DNA of 64,000 bases from an uncultured Macellibacteroides sp. (GTDB lineage Bacteria > Bacteroidota > Bacteroidia > Bacteroidales > Tannerellaceae), in NCBI RefSeq assembly GCF_963667135.1, contig NZ_OY762974.1:3981054-4045053 (forward strand), in the 5' to 3' direction. The notes under the pieces are model-generated. The model saw only the letters and a list, made by a program, of their open reading frames with translations, searched no databases and was not told the origin of the DNA. Positions 1-7,831 of this stretch are shown here, one piece after another (the stretch's first letter is position 1; every line of letters starts with the position of its first letter). The translations under genes were made by a program, and so were the position numbers.

Positions 1-314
1 CCAACACCACGGATATTAATCGTACCGGCGGCACCCTCGGAAACGCCAAATCCTGTTATGCCTTTCTGTGTTACAAACAATCCGGGTACACGTTGAGACA
101 AGACCGGAAGCAAAGCCGACTCGCTGCTCGCCTCTATCTCATTACGATCAATAACCGAAACCGACATTGGCACACTGTTTTTGTTTACTTCAATCTTGGT
201 CGCAGATACAACGACACCCTTTAAATTAATCAGGCTATCAATCTTACCCTCATCGCCGGCATAGGAAACCGTACTTAATAAAAGGCCGAAAAGCATCAAT
301 GCTTCTTTTTTCAT
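1..314 (-). CDS. TonB-dependent receptor, N-terminal part (cut by window edge)
   Basis: About 104 codons of an outer-membrane TonB-dependent receptor are visible; the rest lies beyond position 1. The ATG at 314 opens a signal peptide (MKKEALMLFGLLLSTVSYAG). A probable TonB box follows (VVVSATKIEV), then the start of the plug domain with the typical AGTINIRGVG segment at the window edge. Such receptors import metal chelates, vitamins or glycans using TonB energy. It is the last visible gene of a minus-strand operon behind a NikR-like regulator, which suggests a metal-related substrate; that is inference. Family assignment is secure, substrate unknown. Confidence 0.9.
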   Translation of the reverse strand, partial: MKKEALMLFGLLLSTVSYAGDEGKIDSLINLKGVVVSATKIEVNKNSVPMSVSVIDRNEIEASSESALLPVLSQRVPGLFVTQKGITGFGVSEGAAGTINIRGV

Positions 315-357
315 TCTCTTCTTTTATTTTTATATTAACACAACAATTCCATTAAAC

Positions 358-385
358 GTGACACGTAAATACAAAAAGGTGTTAC
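358..385. promoter_or_regulatory. Candidate NikR-type dyad operator
   Basis: GTGACAC (358-364) and GTGTTAC (379-385) form an inverted repeat with 6 of 7 positions matching and a 14-bp spacer, 28 bp overall. Classical NikR operators also span 28 bp (6-N16-6). It lies in the 93-bp gap between the NikR-like gene and the receptor it would control. The geometry is seen; binding is inference. Confidence 0.4.
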
Positions 386-407
386 CGCAACAGTAAAAAA
401 AAGGGAG

Positions 408-809
408 CTAATCCGCCCGGCTCATCACCAATTTACCATGCTTAATGCCTTTAATAGTTATCAGACAGTCCGACAATTCGGTTAACCGTTGCGCGGTACC
501 CGTTACTGTAACAATATGAAGACAAAAATTCTGACTCAGATAATACTGAGAAGATGATAAAATAACATCCTTATAATGTTGCTGAACATCCGCAATCTTA
601 ACCGAGATATCCTTCTTAACCTGGTCATACATAATAACAATCGTGCCTGCCACAATATGATTACACTGCCACTTTTTCTCGGCTACATTCTTCTCCACCA
701 GGAAACGAATAGCCTGCGACCGATTGGCAAAGCCATTATCGATCACAAACTGATCCAGCGAATCAAGCAAATTATCCTCCAGGGATACTCCAAAACGTTT
801 CAATGACAT
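408..809 (-). CDS. NikR-like ribbon-helix-helix regulator with a degenerate metal site
   Basis: A 133-residue protein of standard NikR length. Residues 1-45 form the ribbon-helix-helix DNA-binding domain (KRFGVSLEDNLLDSLD). Residues 50-133 form the ACT-like ligand domain, ending in the typical GIKHGKL. Aligned on the conserved Cys (C96 here, C95 in E. coli), the other three nickel ligands are replaced: His76 by Gln77, His87 by Gln88, His89 by Tyr90. The NikR fold and DNA contacts look kept, but the square-planar nickel site does not. It sits between a cytochrome/PD40 lipoprotein and a TonB receptor and probably controls this operon. I leave the symbol blank because the effector is doubtful. 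Confidence 0.8.
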   Translation of the reverse strand: MSLKRFGVSLEDNLLDSLDQFVIDNGFANRSQAIRFLVEKNVAEKKWQCNHIVAGTIVIMYDQVKKDISVKIADVQQHYKDVILSSSQYYLSQNFCLHIVTVTGTAQRLTELSDCLITIKGIKHGKLVMSRAD

Positions 810-851
810 TTCCCTAAGTTGTTTGTAAAACCGTCGATAAAGATATATAAA

Positions 852-2309
852 TTATTCAGCAAATTTCACATCTGTTCCTTTTTCATTTTTTGCTTTCAAA
901 GCAATGGCTCGGCTTTGTTTTTTCACCTTACCTGTTACAAACTCCGGGATATTATACGATTTCATAAACTGCAGATAAAAATCCGTATCCTTCTGAGGTA
1001 ACAAGAAAGGCTTGCACGCCTTACCATTCGCATCGATGTATGAAATATAAGGACGTGTATACAAACCATCCATCCGGCGGCTGCTGAAAACAAACCACCT
1101 GCTGTTCGAAGACCATGAATGATAGCTGTCTACCTCCGGACTGTTTACAAGCGTCAGCGAATCATGTATACCTGTTTGTAAATTAATCATATGCAAATCG
1201 GCATCCGCATGCCAGATAGAAAAATTACCGAACGCAGCCAATGTATAAAGCAGATACTTCCCATCCGGCGATACACGGGGAAACGAAACGCTCTTACCCC
1301 TGTCAGCCGCATTATATAAGGTATCTACAACTTGTCCGAAGGCTCGGGAATCCGGATTAAAATCGACCCGGCACAAACTATACTTTACCTCTTCGAAAGA
1401 TTGTGGCATTGGTTTAGCCACGGCAGAACAGAAATAAAGAGATTTGCCATCAGGCGAGAACGTTGGAAAAGTTTCGAAAGCATCAGCACCACTTAAACGA
1501 GACGAAGTTACTATTTCATGCTTTTCCACATCGTAAACCACTACATCGGAAGCCGAATCAAATACCTCAATCCGGTTCTTACTGTTAGAGTGAAAAGACT
1601 GCTGCGTTTTATTTACCGAAAAGGCTATATAACGACCTGACGGATGCCACGAAGGATAAACCAGCGGAGATATCGTTTTAGGAGTTTTTGTATTCAGTTT
1701 CTCTATCTTTTCGCCATCTATAAGAATGGTACCAGGGTAAGTTTCCCTCATATGGAAAAGCATCTTTTCGGGATTCTGCATACAGAAAGAGTGACAATTC
1801 ACACAATTATTTTCCGTCATCTTATTTTCGTAAATGGCAGACTGATCGTAAGAAGCAAGTTCGCGCTGATAAATCCCCATCTGATTCCACAGTTCGTATC
1901 CGGGATCAATAAGGCGATATACGATGTAAGGATCTATCGGTTCGGAAGCCACATTCATCATAAAAGGAGCATAAGCCACCCACCCTTCGGGCTGCTTTAC
2001 AAATACGCGGACAGTAATTTGTTTCCCCTTTGCAGAAGAAAGTAATTGTTTCCATTTTCCGGTTGGAATATTCACGCTCCCGTCATTTGCCTCAACTTCG
2101 AAGGAATCGCGTCCGTTCGAAAAGCGAACCTGAACACCCTTACCCGCCTCTTTTACTGCAAAATTAAGCGGAGCTATTTCCGATGGAATAGTTACCCCCT
2201 TATAATCGGGAACAATGGAAGGCATATCAGCCAGTTGTTTGCTTACAGTAACAGACTCTGTACATCCAATCAACAAGCAACTCAACACAAAACAAAGTGA
2301 CTTATACAT
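852..2309 (-). CDS. PD40 beta-propeller lipoprotein with one c-type heme motif
   Basis: A 485-residue predicted lipoprotein: hydrophobic leader with a lipobox ending at Cys16 (LLIGC). A CVNCH motif at residues 169-173 is a single c-type heme attachment site. Downstream are TolB/PD40 propeller blades, visible as repeated SPDG or HPSG signatures (WHPSGRYIAF, FSPDGKSLYF, VSPDGKYLLY). The protein is therefore a periplasm-facing cytochrome-propeller hybrid, possibly a redox or sensing partner of the receptor system. It starts 12 bp after the DUF6057 gene and ends 42 bp before the NikR-like gene, so it is co-transcribed. The precise role is unknown. Confidence 0.8.
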   Translation of the reverse strand: MYKSLCFVLSCLLIGCTESVTVSKQLADMPSIVPDYKGVTIPSEIAPLNFAVKEAGKGVQVRFSNGRDSFEVEANDGSVNIPTGKWKQLLSSAKGKQITVRVFVKQPEGWVAYAPFMMNVASEPIDPYIVYRLIDPGYELWNQMGIYQRELASYDQSAIYENKMTENNCVNCHSFCMQNPEKMLFHMRETYPGTILIDGEKIEKLNTKTPKTISPLVYPSWHPSGRYIAFSVNKTQQSFHSNSKNRIEVFDSASDVVVYDVEKHEIVTSSRLSGADAFETFPTFSPDGKSLYFCSAVAKPMPQSFEEVKYSLCRVDFNPDSRAFGQVVDTLYNAADRGKSVSFPRVSPDGKYLLYTLAAFGNFSIWHADADLHMINLQTGIHDSLTLVNSPEVDSYHSWSSNSRWFVFSSRRMDGLYTRPYISYIDANGKACKPFLLPQKDTDFYLQFMKSYNIPEFVTGKVKKQSRAIALKAKNEKGTDVKFAE

Positions 2310-2321
2310 TGCTACTATAAA

Positions 2322-4067
2322 TTATTTAAACATATAAAAATACCAATACGTTTTGCCATACGAAGCAGCCATAACAGACGACACATTCGGATAACTCCGG
2401 TTAGCAAGTACCTGTCTCTTATATTCTGAAAAACGAATTACAACATCATCCGATATATTAAAACGATGCCAATAAGCCGTATCTTGTTCGGCAAAAGTAA
2501 TCACTGCTTCCTGATACGGGACTGGTAATGCCGGCAAAACCGGCGTACCGTAATACGTATCCATCAGCTGCTTAAATTTCTGCAGATCTTTAGACAATAA
2601 GCATGCCCCGGCCATATAATGGAAAGCAGCCTTACTTTCGGGATTAGCAACCGCAATAGCCTCCATATCCGACAACGGGCCATCGAGCGACATCAGATGA
2701 TTCGCACCAGGCAGGCACTTTCGCATCTTTCCGAGTAAAACATCCCCTGCCACAAGATCATCTTTCCATAAAAACTTTCTTTGCTCCGAAGCCCACTTAC
2801 TGTAAAAGAAAGTCTTCTCCAGCAAAGAAATATATTTTTCAGCAACCGGATACGCACCAAAAATAAGATTGGTTTGCACCAGTCTCTTCAATAAACGCGG
2901 ATTGCCATAACCGGGAGCCGCCACATAACCTTCGAAAGCCATCTGTTGAGCAGAAGCCACATCACCCATGGCAAAATAAACATCACTCAATAGAGTAGAA
3001 ACAGCAGCTGTTCTGTTTGCATTTACTAATAAACTACGAGGATCCCTCTGATCGAATACAAACATCTGATCTCCAAGCATACCTTTCTGCGCCAGAGACA
3101 TGTTAAGATAGTTCATATAAAGATAATTCGTTACCTTTCCCTGGCAACGCCCTACTATACGATTCCATTGTTCCGTACGCGCATAGTAATCCAGTTCCTT
3201 TATTAGCGAAGATTTCAATTCGCCATAGGTTTTGATTCCCCAATAAGCAAATCCGGTTAAAAGTAACAGCTGAATTAGAACAGCAAAAGCACGACTTTTA
3301 CGCCCCGGAAACTTTCGGTCCCTTATTAAATAAACAAAAAGCAAAATCAGAGGAAGTACCAACCAGGCCAGGTAGACAGATTCTTTAGGTTTCAATTCCG
3401 AATGATAATAAGCATCAGGCAAAAAAGCAAACCGGAAATCACCTTCGAACGAATAATATACAGACAGAAGCGATAAAAATACAGCAACTATTAGCGGACA
3501 AATAAACAAATAACTGCGTAAAGAGCGTTTAAGCAATTCTATAAGAAACAGACAGCCGGCAAAAAGCACGGAAACAGGTCCGGCTACTATAAACAGCAAC
3601 GGCACCATCAGACAAGAAACCACTAGCCTGATTTTTGAATCCGCAATCCGGCTGCAAACCAACAGAGCAGCAAGCATCAGTAAAAAAGACACCGTTCCCT
3701 GTGTAAAATAATTAAAATCAAAGTGAGCAAAAAGAAGCGCAAGGAGAAGAAACAAGCTCAGCAAAAAAAGATTTTTACCGGGGAACATATGTTTAAGCAG
3801 CTGCTCAAAAGCCATTCCTGCACCAATAAGCAACAACGATGTTACAGCTGCGCCAGCATATGGAAGAATGAAAAACTGAACCAGAAATTCAGAAATCATC
3901 AAAGAGAAACCACCCGGTGCCGAAAGTTCATTCAAAACATAATTCCAAGAAAGCAGAAACAGCTGGTTCTGCTCAATATAATAGAAGTGAAATGAATAAT
4001 AAATCTGTAAAAAAACAAACAAAAAAGCCGCAGCTATAAGCCAGCGAAAAAGTAGTAGGTGCTTCAT
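2322..4067 (-). CDS. DUF6057-like polytopic membrane protein
   Basis: A 581-residue protein. Roughly the first 280 residues carry about eight or more hydrophobic segments. The remainder is soluble and helical, with TPR-like spacing (for example VYFAMGDVASAQQMAFEGY). It resembles the DUF6057 proteins of Bacteroidota, which have no known biochemical role. I start it at the ATG at 4067 (MKHLLLFRW) because a TAnnTTTG promoter box lies at 4087-4094, so an upstream ATG at 4121 would fall outside the transcript. It is the first gene of the operon that continues into the PD40 lipoprotein, the NikR-like regulator and the TonB receptor. Confidence 0.75.
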   Translation of the reverse strand: MKHLLLFRWLIAAAFLFVFLQIYYSFHFYYIEQNQLFLLSWNYVLNELSAPGGFSLMISEFLVQFFILPYAGAAVTSLLLIGAGMAFEQLLKHMFPGKNLFLLSLFLLLALLFAHFDFNYFTQGTVSFLLMLAALLVCSRIADSKIRLVVSCLMVPLLFIVAGPVSVLFAGCLFLIELLKRSLRSYLFICPLIVAVFLSLLSVYYSFEGDFRFAFLPDAYYHSELKPKESVYLAWLVLPLILLFVYLIRDRKFPGRKSRAFAVLIQLLLLTGFAYWGIKTYGELKSSLIKELDYYARTEQWNRIVGRCQGKVTNYLYMNYLNMSLAQKGMLGDQMFVFDQRDPRSLLVNANRTAAVSTLLSDVYFAMGDVASAQQMAFEGYVAAPGYGNPRLLKRLVQTNLIFGAYPVAEKYISLLEKTFFYSKWASEQRKFLWKDDLVAGDVLLGKMRKCLPGANHLMSLDGPLSDMEAIAVANPESKAAFHYMAGACLLSKDLQKFKQLMDTYYGTPVLPALPVPYQEAVITFAEQDTAYWHRFNISDDVVIRFSEYKRQVLANRSYPNVSSVMAASYGKTYWYFYMFK

Positions 4068-4086
4068 AATATTAACAACTGTCTTG

Positions 4087-4094
4087 CAAATGTA
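4087..4094 (-). promoter_or_regulatory. Promoter -7 box of the DUF6057 operon
   Basis: Read on the minus strand this is TACATTTG, a perfect Bacteroidota TAnnTTTG element, 20 bp from the chosen ATG. A TTG at the ideal -33 spacing is not obvious. Confidence 0.6.
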
Positions 4095-4203
4095 GAGTTT
4101 TTTAGCAAGCCTTAAAAACATACAAGCAGTTTATTTCAATATATTTTTAACCTGTTGTATAAATGAAATAAGATACTTACCTTCGGGGTCAAATTTGCAT
4201 AGT

Positions 4204-4983
4204 ATGAAACGAACTATCCTACTGTTATTCTTTACAACTTGCATGGTTACACTGCAGGCGCAATACAGCCCGCAGTTCAAGTTGACCTGGGCCGAAGAGT
4301 TCAATTACGAAGGATTGCCCGACACGGCGGTCTGGGGATACGAAACCGGATATATCCGTAATCACGAATTACAATGTTATACCAATAATGCAGAAAACGC
4401 AAGGGTAGAAAACGGTTGTCTGCTTATCGAAGCGATCAAAGAAAAAGTGGATACTTTTTCGTATACTTCGGCAAGCATCAATACTCTTGGTAAAAAGGAG
4501 TTCTTCCACGGACGAATAGAGGTTTGTGCAAAAATACCGACAGGCAAAGGTGCATGGCCTGCTATCTGGATGATGGGCACCGACCGCCCCACGGTTGGTT
4601 GGCCGGAATGTGGCGAAATTGATATTATGGAGAATGTAGGATACGATCCGAAGAGATTTCACGCCACTGTACATACTCCGGGGTCAAGAAAAGACCCGGA
4701 TGCAGTAATACGGAGTAATTCCATTCTGCTTCCCGACGCATATACGAATTTTCATGTTTTTGCTGTTGAATGGCATGAAGACAGACTCGACTTTTTTGTA
4801 GATGAAAAGCTAACGCTTAGTTATCGGAAAGATGAAACACTTCCTCAGTACTGGCGTTTCGACAAACCGCACTACTTACTTATCAATCTGGCAATTGGAG
4901 GTGCCTGGGGAGGTGCGCGCGGAATAGACGATTCTATATTCCCTTTAAAATATTACGTAGATTGGGTTAGATATTACAACTAA
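4204..4983 (+). CDS. GH16 family secreted beta-glucanase
   Basis: A 259-residue glycoside hydrolase of family 16 (laminarinase/licheninase type), which cleaves beta-1,3 or beta-1,3/1,4 glucans with retention. Residues 1-20 are a signal peptide (MKRTILLLFFTTCMVTLQAQ). The catalytic signature EIDIME is at 138-143, with E138 as nucleophile, D140 as helper and E143 as acid/base. A WAEEF motif near residue 29 and the FAVEWH segment further on are also typical. An upstream in-frame TTG (4195) is possible, but ATG 4204 gives a normal signal peptide. It lies 27 bp before an esterase, so the pair may act together on decorated polysaccharide. The exact substrate cannot be told. Confidence 0.9.
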   Translation: MKRTILLLFFTTCMVTLQAQYSPQFKLTWAEEFNYEGLPDTAVWGYETGYIRNHELQCYTNNAENARVENGCLLIEAIKEKVDTFSYTSASINTLGKKEFFHGRIEVCAKIPTGKGAWPAIWMMGTDRPTVGWPECGEIDIMENVGYDPKRFHATVHTPGSRKDPDAVIRSNSILLPDAYTNFHVFAVEWHEDRLDFFVDEKLTLSYRKDETLPQYWRFDKPHYLLINLAIGGAWGGARGIDDSIFPLKYYVDWVRYYN

Positions 4984-5010
4984 GCATAAATTCAAAAATT
5001 CAGACACTCT

Positions 5011-5901
5011 ATGAAAAAAGGAAAGTTACTTTTCCTGTTGATTATTAATTTTATGACAGGCACTATGATGGCACAGGAAAGTCCGATTCTGTTGTTTCCA
5101 AAAGGAGCTCCCGGAGAGCAGACTAAGTTGATTGAAAAGGCACTCCCCGAAGGAGGCAAGGTAGCAGGCGCTTCGGTGCAACGCCTAACGAATGTGAGTG
5201 AACCCACCATCACAATCTATCCGGCATCGGACGAGAATGCGACAGGAGCAGCCATGGTTGTTTGTCCGGGAGGAGGTTACGATATTCTGGCGTACGACCT
5301 TGAAGGTGATGAGATTTGTCAGTGGTTGAACGATATTGGCGTTACTGCCATATTACTAAAATACCGTGTTCCCCGTCGTGCAGGACTGGAAAAACATACA
5401 GCTCCTTTGCAAGATGTACAGCGTACCATTGGTTATGTTCGAAGCAAAGCAGATGCTCTCAATATAGACCCAAAGCGTATAGGTGTAATGGGCTTTTCGG
5501 CCGGCGGACACCTGGCGGCAATGGCTAGCACCAGCTTCGACAAACGTACTTATCCGGCAGTGGATGCAGCCGATAACGTAAGCTGCAGACCCGATTTCTG
5601 TCTGCTTGTGTACCCCGCTTATCTGGATGGACCAAATTTTACCCTGGCCCCCGAAGTAAAGGTTTCAGCACAAACACCTCCCACTATGCTGGTACAGGCA
5701 GAAGACGACAAGCCTTACATAAACAGCAGCCTTTTCTATTATTATGCGCTAAAAGAAGCAGGAGTACCTGCCCGCATGCACTTGTATAGCAAAGGAGGTC
5801 ATGGATACGGTTTACGTGCCACCGGCGATTCTGTAAATGAGTGGACCGACCGGGCAGAAGACTGGTTTGTTGAGATTGGAGTAATAGATCCGGTAGAATA
5901 A
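5011..5901 (+). CDS. Exported alpha/beta-hydrolase (acetyl-xylan-esterase-like)
   Basis: A 296-residue exported esterase. After a signal peptide (to about A21) comes an alpha/beta-hydrolase core with an HGG-like oxyanion loop (PGGGY, 86-90). The nucleophile elbow GFSAGG places Ser163, an acidic residue follows in QAEDDKPY (around 232-233), and His264 sits in KGGHGYG. This arrangement is typical of BD-FAE/acetyl xylan esterase-type enzymes that remove acyl groups from polysaccharides. It follows the GH16 gene closely on the same strand. Deacetylation is inferred from family and context; the true acyl group is unknown. Confidence 0.85.
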   Translation: MKKGKLLFLLIINFMTGTMMAQESPILLFPKGAPGEQTKLIEKALPEGGKVAGASVQRLTNVSEPTITIYPASDENATGAAMVVCPGGGYDILAYDLEGDEICQWLNDIGVTAILLKYRVPRRAGLEKHTAPLQDVQRTIGYVRSKADALNIDPKRIGVMGFSAGGHLAAMASTSFDKRTYPAVDAADNVSCRPDFCLLVYPAYLDGPNFTLAPEVKVSAQTPPTMLVQAEDDKPYINSSLFYYYALKEAGVPARMHLYSKGGHGYGLRATGDSVNEWTDRAEDWFVEIGVIDPVE

Positions 5902-5939
5902 ATTAAGATAAAAAATAAAGCGGATACAAAGATATTTCG

Positions 5940-5947
5940 TATCTTTG
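5940..5947 (+). promoter_or_regulatory. Promoter -7 box of tmRNA
   Basis: TATCTTTG matches TAnnTTTG, 12 bp before the mature tmRNA 5' end at 5960. The transcript would carry a short 5' piece removed by RNase P. Confidence 0.65.
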
Positions 5948-5959
5948 TACCGCAAATCA

Positions 5960-6355
5960 GGGGCTGACCGGTTTTGACAGCGGGCAGAAGTGGTTTGTAA
6001 GCATGTAGTGCGTTGTCGGCTTGCACTTTAATCTCAGACGGCAAAATTTTAACTGGCGAAAATAATTACGCTCTCGCTGCTTAATCGAATCATAGTAGAT
6101 TAAAGCTTAATCCCCGCAACAGTTGTGGGGACGTTACATCACCCGGATGCTGTTGTTCCGAAGCGGTCCGAAACGGTGGTGCAGAAATATCGGAGATAGT
6201 TTGTAAGATGCCTCGGATTACAAGCGAAAAATAGAGGATAAGGGTTGAGTTGGTTGCTTCGGTCTTGCTCCTCCCCGACAATTTAAGCGAAGATAAACAT
6301 GTAGAAAGCAAATTAATTCCTCGTTTGGACGAGAGTTCGAATCTCTCCAGCTCCA
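5960..6355 (+). ncRNA. ssrA: Transfer-messenger RNA (tmRNA)
   Basis: The RNA rescues stalled ribosomes by trans-translation. The 5' end GGGGCTG (5960-5966) pairs with CAGCTCC (6348-6354) as the tRNA-like acceptor stem, with A6355 as discriminator. The T-arm has the GTTCGAATC signature near 6335. The tag reading frame is at 6055-6084 and encodes GENNYALAA then TAA, a typical Bacteroidota tag. CCA is not encoded (ACGG follows), so it would be added after transcription. A strong terminator follows. The 3' end of this gene is duplicated at 10777-10847, which marks it as a probable integration site. Confidence 0.96.
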
Positions 6356-6412
6356 CGGAAAAGCAATTAAAAAAAGAGGGTGTATCACAACGTGATTTCA
6401 CCCTCTTTTTTT
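6342..6412 (+). repeat. Direct repeat copy 1 (tmRNA 3' end plus terminator)
   Basis: This 71-bp stretch holds the tail of the tmRNA T-arm, the acceptor stem and the terminator. It matches 10777-10847 at 65 of 71 positions without gaps, and the last 37 bp are identical. The layout is that of attL/attR sites around DNA integrated at ssrA. Confidence 0.8.
6369..6412 (+). terminator. Rho-independent terminator of tmRNA
   Basis: An A-run, a hairpin with GAGGGTG/CACCCTC arms and an inner ATCAC/GTGAT stem, then a T-run. The symmetry lets it work in both directions, so it can also end the minus-strand HxlR gene. An identical copy is at 10804-10847. Confidence 0.9.
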
Positions 6413-6428
6413 ATGCAACTTGCGTTTA

Positions 6429-6839
6429 TCATTCCTTTTCCAATTCCATGATAGTTTTATCAATAAATTCAGCCTTATCCTTTTTCACCTCTATCAATAT
6501 TGTTTTTATATCATCAGGTATAGGAAAATACTTTTCAGACCACAAATCTATTTCAATCAGAATCGGAAGTAAATCAATTCCCATTTGGGTTAACTTATAG
6601 AATCCTTTAGACTTGCCTTCAAGGTCATCTATTTTTTCTATAATCCTATTTTCTTCCAAGGATTGTAATCTTGTGGCCAAAATATTAGTAGCTATCCCTT
6701 CTTCAGATTTTAAAAAGTCCGTATATCTACATTTTTTAGAAAACATTAAATCCCTGATAATCAACAGAGACCATTTATCCCCCCAAATATCAAGAGAACA
6801 GCTAATCGGGCAATTCGATCTTTTTTTCATCTTTTTCAT
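6429..6839 (-). CDS. HxlR-family transcriptional regulator
   Basis: A 136-residue winged-helix regulator of the HxlR family. The N-terminus has the family pattern CPISCSLDIWGDKWSLLIIRD (C10, C14), in which a reactive Cys often senses electrophiles or oxidants. The recognition helix region is around residues 40-60 (TNILATRLQSLEE). I prefer ATG 6839; an ATG at 6863 lies inside the first operator palindrome and would add eight residues. It is divergent from the oxidoreductase operon with two palindromes between them, the classical layout for a local repressor of electrophile-detoxifying enzymes. The inducer is not known. Confidence 0.85.
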   Translation of the reverse strand: MKKMKKRSNCPISCSLDIWGDKWSLLIIRDLMFSKKCRYTDFLKSEEGIATNILATRLQSLEENRIIEKIDDLEGKSKGFYKLTQMGIDLLPILIEIDLWSEKYFPIPDDIKTILIEVKKDKAEFIDKTIMELEKE

Positions 6840-6855
6840 AAATATATTCTTACGT

Positions 6856-6905
6856 ACTTGCATTTTGCAAGTAATGTATTACCTTTGCACTTGCAATTTG
6901 CAAGC
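6856..6905. promoter_or_regulatory. Paired palindromic operators in the HxlR divergent promoter
   Basis: O1 (6856-6872) is a perfect palindrome: ACTTGCA, TTT, TGCAAGT. O2 (6889-6905) is ACTTGCA, ATT, TGCAAGC, with 6 of 7 pairs. The start-to-start distance is 33 bp, about three helical turns. O1 covers the -33 element of the rightward promoter and O2 covers its start site, so the bound regulator would block both promoters. Confidence 0.75.
6858..6887 (+). promoter_or_regulatory. Rightward promoter of the oxidoreductase operon
   Basis: TTG at 6858-6860, a 19-bp spacer and TACCTTTG at 6880-6887 match the Bacteroidota consensus exactly. The predicted start is near 6894, giving a leader of about 175 nt. 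That leader contains a 20-codon ORF at 6938 (ending LLstop), of unknown relevance. Confidence 0.75.
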
Positions 6906-6935
6906 AAAGATAATACATTATATCAATACACACAA
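6905..6935 (-). promoter_or_regulatory. Leftward promoter of the HxlR gene
   Basis: On the minus strand, TTG at 6935-6933, a 20-bp spacer and TATCTTTG at 6912-6905. The predicted start near 6898 overlaps the rightward start, so the two promoters interlock and share O2. Confidence 0.65.
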
Positions 6936-7070
6936 GAATGGAAAAAAAGAATATTTTGTATAATCGGCTCGGAAAGTGGACCTCTCAGGTGTTATTATGA
7001 AAAGGTTCCGGCATGACTAGTTTAATATTTACCATGCAATTATTAAACAATCACTAAATAAATAAAACAA

Positions 7071-7826
7071 ATGGAATTAAAAGGAAAAACAATATTAATT
7101 ACCGGAGGCACAGCAGGCATTGGATTAGAAGCAGCAAAACAATTTTTGGCGAATGGAGCAACTGTAATTATCACTGGTAGAAATCAGGAAAAATTAAATG
7201 CTGCAAAAAAAATGTATCCGGCTCTGACAGCAATAAAGAGCGATGTAGCAAACGAGAAAGATACTTGGTCACTTTTCAATCAAATTAGAGAACTTGGAGG
7301 AATCGATATTTTATACAATAATGCCGGCGTGGTGAGTCCTCCGCTAAATTTAGGTTTAGAAAATAACAAACACCTTGAAGGTGCTACATATGAAATGAAT
7401 GTCAATTACCTGGGAGTTATACAACTGAACAATCTTTTCATGGAAATGCTAAAGTCCAGAAAAGAAGGGGCAATCATAAATACCACTTCCATTTTGAGTT
7501 TAGTTCCTTCGGTGGTTGAACCCACCTATTCAGCCTCCAAAGTAGCATTGCATTTCTACACCGAAACGCTTAGAAAACATTTACAGATTTTAAAGAGCAA
7601 CTTGAAAGTATTTGAATTGCTACCACCTGTAGTTGCCACGGAGATGACCGCTGATAGAGGTAATAAGAAGATGAGTGCGGAAAATTTAGTAAAAGCACTT
7701 ATTTCCGGACTGAAAAAAGATAAATACATCATTCGGGTAGGTGATTCAAAATTACTTTATTTAATAAACCGACTTTCACCAAGAATTGCTTTTGGATTGG
7801 TAAATCAAAACAGACCTAAAATTTAA
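7071..7826 (+). CDS. Short-chain dehydrogenase/reductase (DltE-like)
   Basis: A 251-residue Rossmann-fold oxidoreductase. The cofactor loop is TGGTAGIG (11-18), NNAG is at 83-86, the catalytic Ser is near 140, and Tyr153 and Lys157 sit in YSASK. Sequence style matches DltE-type SDRs that reduce carbonyls with NAD(P)H. It is the first gene of the HxlR-controlled operon and is 5 bp from the quinone reductase gene. A paralogue closes the same operon (10067-10765). The substrate is unknown; reactive carbonyls are a guess from context. Confidence 0.88.
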   Translation: MELKGKTILITGGTAGIGLEAAKQFLANGATVIITGRNQEKLNAAKKMYPALTAIKSDVANEKDTWSLFNQIRELGGIDILYNNAGVVSPPLNLGLENNKHLEGATYEMNVNYLGVIQLNNLFMEMLKSRKEGAIINTTSILSLVPSVVEPTYSASKVALHFYTETLRKHLQILKSNLKVFELLPPVVATEMTADRGNKKMSAENLVKALISGLKKDKYIIRVGDSKLLYLINRLSPRIAFGLVNQNRPKI

Positions 7827-7831
7827 TATAT

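Noticed and set aside
4195..4203. TTG start for the GH16 gene
   Set aside because: An ATG three codons later gives a normal signal peptide.
6938..7000. 20-codon leader ORF before SDR1
   Set aside because: No attenuator structure or recognisable peptide; kept only as a note on the promoter entry.
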